From NCBI GenBank assembly GCA_002731985.1, contig PCCT01000035.1:1-5243 (forward strand): DNA of 5,243 bases. The letters are read 5' to 3'. This document shows positions 1 to 5,032 of this stretch, piece by piece. The first letter of the stretch is position 1; each line of letters opens with the position of its first letter. The position numbers were made by a program, and so were the translations under genes. Origin of the DNA: Nitrospinota bacterium. GTDB lineage: Bacteria > Nitrospinota > Nitrospinia > Nitrospinales > VA-1. The notes below the pieces were generated by a model. It searched no databases, had not been told where the DNA came from, and saw only the letters and a list, made by a program, of their open reading frames with translations.

Positions 1-258
1 GATTCCATCAAACCCATCTCACCAAAAAAGTCCCCCACGGTTCGGATAGCAATACTTTTATTGATTTTATAAATCTCCATTTTACCGGAAAGGACGATGC
101 ACATCGTTTCTTTGAAGTCTCCCTCCGCAAGAAGTACCTCCCCGGAATTCACAGAAACCAGATTCCCCTCGTAAAGAAGGCGCAATAAACCCGCCTCCGA
201 AATAAATTTTGCGTAAAGAGACTTTCTTTAAAACTTCGAGTGGTTCACGGCGCACCAT
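1..258 (-). pseudogene. Cyclic-nucleotide-binding (Crp/Fnr-type effector) domain gene, 5' part, apparent frameshift
   Basis: Reading the minus strand, one frame (227 down to 1) encodes an unmistakable cNMP-binding domain. It has a beta-roll segment NSGEVLLAEGDF, then CIVLSGKMEIYK, then the phosphate-binding-cassette-like FFGEMGLME at the window edge, so the gene continues to the left. This frame has a stop (TAA, 230-228) and no ATG before the domain. A different frame starts at an ATG at 258, with an AAGGG-like site upstream, and gives MVRREPLEVLKKVSL. That peptide looks like the missing N-terminal helix of such a domain, but its frame then continues as nonsense and stops. The simplest reading is a +1 insertion or 2-nt deletion near the TCTCTTT run (about 214-222), by mutation or sequencing error. 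Alternatively, the intact gene starts at a TTG at 185, which has a well-placed GGAGG 8 nt upstream. Whether a DNA-binding or other domain follows cannot be seen. Confidence 0.6.
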
Positions 259-352
259 AAATTTAATTCCCTTAGGGTTCTCTTAATACTATCGGCACAA
301 TCAGCACGGGTTTGCACCGGTGAGCAAGAAATACTCCACATCGCCTGATATC

Positions 353-380
353 ACTATGAACCGATTTGTATTTTTGACAA
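353..380 (-). promoter_or_regulatory. Weak candidate promoter for the minus-strand cNMP-domain gene
   Basis: On the minus strand there is TTGTCA (380-375; 5 of 6 matches to the -35 consensus). Sixteen nt downstream is CATAGT (358-353; 4 of 6 matches to the -10 consensus). The ATG at 258 would then have a leader of close to 90 nt. AT-rich sequence gives such matches by chance, so this is only a candidate. Confidence 0.22.
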
Positions 381-444
381 TAAATACTCAGGTTTTCGGT
401 TTTTCGATATATTTACGCTCTACTTAAGCAGGAATTTCATCATA

Positions 445-492
445 CCTCTGGCTACGCTACATACTCCAGTATTCAGAGGATGTTTGCCTCTG
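445..492. repeat. Alternating inverted repeats CCTCTG / CAGAGG / CCTCTG
   Basis: CCTCTG occurs at 445-450, its exact reverse complement CAGAGG at 474-479, and CCTCTG again at 487-492. The middle copy can pair with either flank, giving two mutually exclusive 6-bp stems with loops of 23 and 7 nt. No T-run follows, so it is not an intrinsic terminator. It lies upstream of the predicted cysK promoter, which makes a protein-binding site more likely than an RNA switch unless a promoter exists further upstream. A function is not established. Confidence 0.3.
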
Positions 493-539
493 TCAAGAGC
501 TAGGTCATAAAAACCCCTAATTGACAAGCACTTATACGG

Positions 540-569
540 TTGACTTGATACGATCCCTTCATTTATAAT
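540..569 (+). promoter_or_regulatory. Predicted sigma-70-type promoter of the cysK operon
   Basis: TTGACT (540-545; 5 of 6 matches to TTGACA) and a perfect TATAAT (564-569) are separated by 18 nt. Transcription would start near 576, giving a leader of about 28 nt before the cysK ATG at 604. It is the best promoter match in the intergenic region and is correctly placed to drive the plus-strand gene cluster. A second TTGACA at 521-526 has no good -10 partner. Confidence 0.7.
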
Positions 570-603
570 TATCAATTTCCCAGAACCGTCGCTAAAAAGG
601 GCT

Positions 604-1557
604 ATGACCACAAACTCATCAATGGCAGACAAACCTAATTCCAAATCTATTAATAGTTTAGAGTTGATCGGCTCGACACCATTGGTTAAACTGAACAATA
701 TCGTACCATCCAATGGTTCTAACATTTACGCTAAACTGGAGTATTTCAATCCGGGTGGCAGTGTTAAGGACCGGATTGCTCTGGCCATGGTGGAAGATGC
801 TGAAAACCGGGGGATTTTGAAGCCCGGCTCCACCATTATTGAGCCCACCAGTGGCAATACAGGAATCGGTCTGGCTCTCGTTGGCGCGGTGAAAGGCTAC
901 GAAGTTATTCTCGTTATGTCAGAGAATATGAGCGCCGAGCGCAGGATGATTCTTGAAAGTTTTGGCGCGAAAACAGAATTGAGCCGTGCTGAGTTCGGCA
1001 TGGAAGGCACGATTGAAAGGGCGGAAGAACTAGCGGCTGGACATCCTGAATACTTCATGCCCCAGCAGTTCAACAACACCGCAAACCCAGAAGTTCACAG
1101 GAGGACGACCGGGCCGGAAATTGTCGCCGCAATGGGTGATGAACCAATTCACGCATTGGTGGCAGGAATAGGCACCGGAGGAACGATCACCGGGTGCGGG
1201 GAAACGATAAAACAACATTTTGACGATGTAAAAATAGTCGGTGTTGAGCCAGCGACTTCCGCTGTTCTTTCGGGTAAAAACCCGGGACCACATAAAATTC
1301 AGGGAATCGGGGCCGGATTCAAACCGAAAGTATTAAATATGGATATTGTCAGCCGTATCCTCCCGGTAAGTGACGAAGATGCGTTTGCATATTCGCAGAA
1401 ATTGGCCAGCAAAGAAGGTCTTATGGTAGGCATCTCATCAGGAGCCTCCGTTTGTGCCGCTTACAAAATGGCAGAAGAGCTGGGACCTGGAAAAAACATT
1501 GTAGTTATCCTCCCAGACACCGGAGAACGCTACTTCAGTTTTCATCAATATTTTTAA
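604..1557 (+). CDS. cysK: Cysteine synthase A (O-acetylserine sulfhydrylase), PLP-dependent
   Basis: This cytosolic fold-type II PLP enzyme makes L-cysteine from O-acetyl-L-serine and sulfide. At 317 residues it has normal family length. The motifs appear in order. GSTPLVKL (23-30) is the N-terminal family signature and NPGGSVKDR (49-57) carries the PLP Schiff-base lysine K55. PTSGNTG (81-87) is the substrate-carboxylate/asparagine loop and GIGTGGT (188-194) binds the PLP phosphate. KIQGIGAGF (231-239) is typical of CysK, GISSGAS (276-282) contains the serine expected to contact the pyridine nitrogen, and LPDTGERY (303-310) lies near the C-terminus. The ATG at 604 has a purine-rich AAAAAGGG just 2 nt upstream, closer than ideal. 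The ATG at 622 has no such site, so 604 is preferred and gives a tail of about 17 residues before the conserved core. The gene is first in the plus-strand cluster behind a strong promoter; thrC follows after 13 nt. The family is certain. The exact substrate is inferred, since cystathionine beta-synthase-like members share these motifs. Confidence 0.93.
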   Translation: MTTNSSMADKPNSKSINSLELIGSTPLVKLNNIVPSNGSNIYAKLEYFNPGGSVKDRIALAMVEDAENRGILKPGSTIIEPTSGNTGIGLALVGAVKGYEVILVMSENMSAERRMILESFGAKTELSRAEFGMEGTIERAEELAAGHPEYFMPQQFNNTANPEVHRRTTGPEIVAAMGDEPIHALVAGIGTGGTITGCGETIKQHFDDVKIVGVEPATSAVLSGKNPGPHKIQGIGAGFKPKVLNMDIVSRILPVSDEDAFAYSQKLASKEGLMVGISSGASVCAAYKMAEELGPGKNIVVILPDTGERYFSFHQYF

Positions 1558-1570
1558 GGAAGCAGATTGC

Positions 1571-2812
1571 ATGGGATACGTAAAAGGACTTAAATGTAAA
1601 GAGTGTAAAAGAGAGTTCCCCAAAGAACCGATTCATGTTTGCGAGTTTTGTTTCGGTCCATTGGAGGTTGACTACGATTATGAAGCGATTGGAAAAAAGG
1701 TAACGCGAGAATCCATTCAAGCCGGCCCCCCTTCCATGTGGCGTTACAAAGAATTTATGCCCCTGGATGAAGACAATAAAGTTGGCCACCATGTTGGGTT
1801 CACCCCTTTGGTGCGTGCCAAGAATCTGGGAAAAGCGCTCGGACTCAATAATCTTTATGTGAAAAACGATTCTGTCAACCACCCCACTTTTTCGTTCAAA
1901 GACAGAGTTGTCGCGGTGGCTGTATCGAAAGCTATTGAATTCGGATTCGACACCATTTCTTGTGCATCCACAGGTAATCTGGCTAACTCGGTTGCCGCTC
2001 ACTCGGCGGAAGCGGGACTGAAGAGCTGTATCTTTATTCCAGACGGTCTAGAAGCGGGAAAAATTCTCGGTACTATGATTTATGGAGCACAGTTGATTGC
2101 CGTCAACGGAGCTTATGACGATGTCAACCGACTATGCAGTGAAATCGGAGCTCATCACAAATGGGCTTTCGTGAACATAAATATCCGCCCCTATTATGGA
2201 GACGGATCCAAATCTTACGGATACGAAATCGCAGAGCAATTGGGATGGAAAACCCCAGATAATGTCATCGTTCCCGTTGCGGGAAGTTCGCTGATCACAA
2301 AAATTTGGAAAGCGTTTCATGAATTTGAAATGCTCGGCCTGCTCGATGGTAAAGTCCAATCTAAAATTTTCGCGGCGCAGGCAACCGGGTGTTCCCCCGT
2401 CACCACCGCTATCAAGAATGGAACCGATGTCATCACTCCGGTAAAACCAAACACCATCGCCAAATCTATCGCCATTGGCAATCCGGCAGACGGCTATTAC
2501 GGCGTCAAAACCACCAAGGAAAGCGGCGGCTATGGCGAAGATATCAATGATGAAGAAATTGTAAAAGCAATGAAACTTCTTGCGGAAACTGAAGGTATTT
2601 TCACAGAAACCGCAGGTGGCGTAACTGTTGGAGTCACTAAAAAGTTGGTAGAACAAGGCCGCATCAAACCAGATGAAACAACTGTCATATGTATAACTGG
2701 AAACGGACTCAAAACGGTTGAAGCTTTGAGCGGTCAGTATGCCGACCCCGTAGTGATAGAACCTAAGCTAAACAGCTTTGAAGAAATATATTCTAATAGC
2801 GTAACTGCATAA
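1571..2812 (+). CDS. thrC: Threonine synthase with N-terminal zinc ribbon, PLP-dependent
   Basis: It converts O-phospho-L-homoserine to L-threonine and phosphate, the last step of threonine synthesis, in the cytosol. The 413-residue protein begins with a four-cysteine zinc-ribbon-like segment (C9, C12, C24, C27), which is found in many bacterial and archaeal threonine synthases. The catalytic domain follows: GFTPLVRAKNLG (76-87), HPTFSFKDR (104-112) with PLP lysine K110, ASTGNLANS (132-140), VPVAGSSL (234-241) in the phosphate-binding region, EGIFTETAGG (341-350) and ICITGNGLK (373-381). The FSFKDR form and the EGIFTETAGG stretch point to threonine synthase rather than cysteine synthase or threonine dehydratase. 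The ATG has a good AAGGAAG (1556-1562) 8 nt upstream that overlaps the cysK stop, so the two genes are probably cotranscribed and perhaps translationally coupled. Its product shares the fold and chemistry of CysK and CysM (beta- or gamma-elimination from activated amino acids). Confidence 0.93.
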   Translation: MGYVKGLKCKECKREFPKEPIHVCEFCFGPLEVDYDYEAIGKKVTRESIQAGPPSMWRYKEFMPLDEDNKVGHHVGFTPLVRAKNLGKALGLNNLYVKNDSVNHPTFSFKDRVVAVAVSKAIEFGFDTISCASTGNLANSVAAHSAEAGLKSCIFIPDGLEAGKILGTMIYGAQLIAVNGAYDDVNRLCSEIGAHHKWAFVNINIRPYYGDGSKSYGYEIAEQLGWKTPDNVIVPVAGSSLITKIWKAFHEFEMLGLLDGKVQSKIFAAQATGCSPVTTAIKNGTDVITPVKPNTIAKSIAIGNPADGYYGVKTTKESGGYGEDINDEEIVKAMKLLAETEGIFTETAGGVTVGVTKKLVEQGRIKPDETTVICITGNGLKTVEALSGQYADPVVIEPKLNSFEEIYSNSVTA

Positions 2813-2834
2813 CAGTATCAAGGAGACCTTAAAA

Positions 2835-3119
2835 ATGGCAGTCAAAGTAAGAATTCCCACCCCTTTAATGAAGCTGACAGACAATAAGGCTGAGGTGTCT
2901 GCTGAAGGGGGTACAATTTCTGATATTCTCAACAACTTGGAAAACCAATTCAACGGAATCAAAGAACGGATTTGCGAAGAAAATGGGGCTCCAAGGCGAT
3001 TCATAAATATTTACCTCAATGAAGAAGACATTCGCTTCCTCGATGGTGAAAAAACAGAAGTGAAAGACGGGGACGAAATCTCGATCATCCCAGCAATCGC
3101 AGGTGGAGTTGGAGCCTGA
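2835..3119 (+). CDS. cysO: CysO/MoaD-type ubiquitin-like sulfur carrier protein with C-terminal extension
   Basis: This small beta-grasp protein (94 residues) would carry sulfur as a C-terminal thiocarboxylate. It reads closely along M. tuberculosis CysO as I recall that sequence: VRIPTPL near the N-terminus, a mid-region like ISDLEANYSGISERL, then RFINIYLNEEDIRF (55-68), and EISIIPAIAGG (81-91) at the end. The NIY-NDEDVRF block and the IPA-AGG ending favour a CysO-like amino-acid-biosynthesis carrier over molybdopterin-synthase MoaD. The carrier diglycine (G90-G91) is not terminal: Val-Gly-Ala follows before the stop. E1 enzymes act on a free terminal glycine, so trimming by a protease is expected, as in the QbsE/QbsD system. 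The start has an excellent AAGGAGA (2820-2826) 8 nt upstream. The stop overlaps the next ATG by one base (TGATG), implying coupled translation with the E1. No MoaE or ThiG partner is present nearby. Confidence 0.85.
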   Translation: MAVKVRIPTPLMKLTDNKAEVSAEGGTISDILNNLENQFNGIKERICEENGAPRRFINIYLNEEDIRFLDGEKTEVKDGDEISIIPAIAGGVGA

Positions 3120-3925
3120 TGATCGACTTTACCGATGAGCAGATAGAGCGCTACAGCCGTCATATCATCCTTCCTGAAGTAGGTGGCGCGGGCCAGCAAA
3201 AAATGTTGGAAGCCAGGGTCCTGCTTCTCGGAGCGGGGGGGCTGGGTTCGCCCGCCGCGTATTATCTCGCCGCCGCTGGCATAGGCAATCTCGGGATTGT
3301 TGACTTCGACACGGTTGACCTCAGCAATCTCCAGAGACAGATCATCCACTCGACCGAGCGGATCGGTATGCTCAAAACTGAGTCCGCTAAAAAGACTATC
3401 CAGGCTCTCAATCCAGATGTAAAAGTAACCCTCTACAACGAAAAACTGGACTCTGGCAATATCATAAAGTTGTTGGAGAACTATGATTACGTTGTGGACG
3501 GATCAGATAATTTCCCGACACGGTACCTCGTGAATGATGCCTGCGTCATGAAAAATAAAACCCTCATTCACGGCAGTATCTACAGGTTTGAAGGGCAGGT
3601 CACCGTTTTCAAATCCGATGAGGGTCCATGCTATAGGTGTTTATATCCGGAGCCGCCTCCACCAGGAATGGTCCCCAACTGTCAAGAAGGCGGGGTCCTG
3701 GGTGTTTTGGCAGGAGTGATTGGAAACCTGCAGGTTGTAGAAACGTTAAAACTTATTTTAGGAATTGGCAAACCGCTGATCGGCAAACTCCTTATCTACG
3801 ATGCCCTGAACACAGAGTTTCGGAATCTAAAGTTAAGGAAGGATCCTAAATGCCCTGTTTGTGGTGAACAGCCAACTATTAAGGAATTGGTCGATTACGA
3901 AGAATTTTGTGGTTTGCCGAGGTAA
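3119..3925 (+). CDS. moeB: MoeB/ThiF/HesA-family E1-like adenylyltransferase for the sulfur carrier
   Basis: It uses ATP to adenylate the C-terminal glycine of a ubiquitin-like sulfur carrier so that sulfur can be loaded. The 268-residue protein has the full MoeB core. RYSRHIILPE (11-20) is the family N-terminal signature, GAGGLGSP (38-45) the ATP-binding loop, DLSNLQRQ (67-74) the Asn/Arg/Gln set around the ATP phosphates, and SDNFPTR (129-135) carries the Mg-binding aspartate D130. The zinc-site cysteines are C171 and C174 (CYRC) with C245 and C248 (CPVC). C188 in PNCQEGGVLG aligns with the crossover-loop cysteine discussed for MoeB and ThiF. The ending VDYEEFCG is typical. There is no rhodanese domain, unlike mycobacterial MoeZ or eukaryotic MOCS3/Uba4, so another protein must donate the sulfur. 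The ATG overlaps the carrier stop, which makes that carrier the likely substrate. The symbol moeB describes the family; a molybdopterin role is not implied by this context. Confidence 0.9.
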   Translation: MIDFTDEQIERYSRHIILPEVGGAGQQKMLEARVLLLGAGGLGSPAAYYLAAAGIGNLGIVDFDTVDLSNLQRQIIHSTERIGMLKTESAKKTIQALNPDVKVTLYNEKLDSGNIIKLLENYDYVVDGSDNFPTRYLVNDACVMKNKTLIHGSIYRFEGQVTVFKSDEGPCYRCLYPEPPPPGMVPNCQEGGVLGVLAGVIGNLQVVETLKLILGIGKPLIGKLLIYDALNTEFRNLKLRKDPKCPVCGEQPTIKELVDYEEFCGLPR

Positions 3926-3939
3926 TTCTGAATCATATC

Positions 3940-3993
3940 AAGGATTATTTCATTTTATCTGCGACGTTTTGTTTATTTTGAAATCTAATCCTT
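3940..3993 (+). promoter_or_regulatory. Long inverted repeat (stem-loop) immediately before cysM
   Basis: AAGGATTA (3940-3947) is exactly complementary to TAATCCTT (3986-3993). After a 2-nt bulge (3984-3985) the stem continues with TTTC (3948-3951) against GAAA (3980-3983), giving 12 bp around a 28-nt AT-rich loop. It nearly fills the 69-nt gap between moeB and cysM and ends 1 nt before the cysM ATG. No T-run follows, so it is not a standard terminator. The left arm contains the only Shine-Dalgarno-like AAGGA in the gap and would be hidden by pairing. It could be a translation-control or RNA-processing element; the function is inferred only. Confidence 0.4.
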
Positions 3994-3994
3994 C

Positions 3995-5011
3995 ATGTCA
4001 AAACTTAAGATGAAGCTCTCACTGCCAACAGAAGTCCAGACACCCAGTTGCCCGGTTATCACAGATGACTCGGTGCTCAAGACAATCGGAAATACCCCTC
4101 TTATCCGGATCAAAAATCTTGGTCAGGAATACAAAGGCGTAACCATCTTCGCCAAGGCAGAATGGAAAAACGCGGGTGGGTCGGTCAAAGCGCGTCCTGC
4201 TCTTAAAATGATCGAGGACGGTGAAAAATCCGGCGCGTTGACAAAAGATAAAATTATACTCGACTCCACTTCAGGCAATACTGGAATCGCTTACGCGCTG
4301 ATAGGCAAGATAAAAGGCTATAAAGTAAAACTGGTGATGCCAGCCAACGTCTGCAAAGAACGAAAAGGCCTCATGGCTGATTTCTACGGTGCTAAAATTG
4401 TAACATCCAGTCCTTTTGAAGGGTCTGACGGAGCAATCCTTCTCGCTAAAAAAATATACGAAGAAAATCCTGACATCTATTTCATGCCAGACCAGTACAA
4501 CAACGACTCCAACTGGAAGGCACACTACGAAACAACCGCAAAAGAAATCTGGACGCAAACGGACCATCGCGTTACCCACTTTGTCGCAGGGATTGGCACC
4601 GGTGGAACCATTATGGGAGCCACCCGCGGTCTCAAGGAATTCAATAAAGATGTCCAATGTTTCGCATTAGAGCCGGAAGAGGAGCTACACGGACTGGAAG
4701 GCCTAAAGCACATGGCTAGTTCAATCGTTCCCGGAATTTATGATGAATCCATCCTCGACGGCAAGATAAGCGTTTCAACTGAATATTCTTATGACATGGT
4801 TGAAACCCTCGAAAAAGAGGAAGGTATTCTTGTAGGCCATTCATCGGCGGCGGCACTTTGCGGTGCACTTAAACTTGCAAAAAGAATCGAAAAAGGGGTC
4901 ATCGTCACGGTCTTTCCAGACAGTTGCGATCAATGCTACGTCAATTTCGGTAAATTCAAAGAATATCTGGATGAACATCAATCCCACAAACTGCCTAAAG
5001 CTGACGGATAA
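3995..5011 (+). CDS. cysM: CysM-type cysteine synthase, probably sulfur-carrier (CysO) dependent
   Basis: This is a second fold-type II PLP beta-synthase (338 residues). Motifs in order: TIGNTPLIRIKNLG (30-43), NAGGSVKARPA (59-69) with PLP lysine K65, STSGNTG (91-97), VAGIGTGGT (197-205), HGLEGLKHM (232-240), VPGIYDESIL (245-254) and VGHSSAAAL (280-288). The stretch from HGLEGLKHM to IYD, and THFVAGIGT before it, resemble M. tuberculosis CysM more than CysK. Together with the adjacent carrier and E1, this suggests a role in making a CysO-cysteine adduct from aminoacrylate. Oddities: Ala66 replaces the usual Asp after the PLP lysine, Lys238 sits where mycobacterial CysM has Arg220 (O-phosphoserine recognition), and the usual GERYLS-type C-terminal motif is replaced by CDQCYVN (C311, C314). 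A leader of about 26 residues precedes the core. No good ribosome binding site precedes ATG 3995, and ATG 4010 is an equally unsupported alternative. The substrate could also be O-acetylserine plus sulfide or thiosulfate. Confidence 0.85.
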   Translation: MSKLKMKLSLPTEVQTPSCPVITDDSVLKTIGNTPLIRIKNLGQEYKGVTIFAKAEWKNAGGSVKARPALKMIEDGEKSGALTKDKIILDSTSGNTGIAYALIGKIKGYKVKLVMPANVCKERKGLMADFYGAKIVTSSPFEGSDGAILLAKKIYEENPDIYFMPDQYNNDSNWKAHYETTAKEIWTQTDHRVTHFVAGIGTGGTIMGATRGLKEFNKDVQCFALEPEEELHGLEGLKHMASSIVPGIYDESILDGKISVSTEYSYDMVETLEKEEGILVGHSSAAALCGALKLAKRIEKGVIVTVFPDSCDQCYVNFGKFKEYLDEHQSHKLPKADG

Positions 5012-5032
5012 TCCTCCTAGCCCTGGCATACC

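Larger units (their letters stand above)
259..603. other. Divergent intergenic region between the cNMP-domain gene and cysK
   Basis: No convincing coding sequence lies in these 345 bases. The longest local plus-strand reading frame with an ATG here (356-427, 23 codons) has no ribosome binding site and no recognisable content. The region is AT-rich. It holds the predicted cysK promoter (540-569), a weak candidate promoter for the minus-strand gene, a set of CCTCTG/CAGAGG inverted repeats (445-492), and two 8-bp palindromes: CACCGGTG at 315-322 and TGATATCA at 346-353. Nothing resembling a T-box or S-box leader was seen. The predicted transcript leader is in any case too short (about 28 nt) to hold one. 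Confidence 0.6.

Noticed and set aside
374..379. Consensus-like TTGACA as a -35 element for a plus-strand promoter
   Set aside because: No acceptable -10 hexamer lies 16-18 nt downstream; the nearest AT-rich hexamers are about 26 nt away.
356..427. Short hydrophobic plus-strand peptide frame (23 codons) in the intergenic region
   Set aside because: It has no Shine-Dalgarno site, no known family and the length expected by chance in AT-rich DNA.
331..466. Three copies of ATACTC (331-336, 384-389, 461-466) as possible regulator half-sites
   Set aside because: The motif is only six bases, the spacing is uneven (53 and 77 nt) and there is no palindromic partner; chance is a sufficient explanation.
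420..725. Minus-strand open frame of 101 codons overlapping the cysK start and its promoter
   Set aside because: It runs antisense through the conserved cysK N-terminus and the predicted promoter, shows no recognisable motif and has no ribosome binding site; it is a chance frame.
2132..2656. Long minus-strand frame (174 codons) inside thrC
   Set aside because: It is entirely antisense to the conserved threonine synthase catalytic domain; such frames are a by-product of codon use on the other strand.
3926..3994. Intrinsic terminator between moeB and cysM
   Set aside because: An inverted repeat exists but its stem is AT-rich and is not followed by a T-run; it abuts the next start codon instead.
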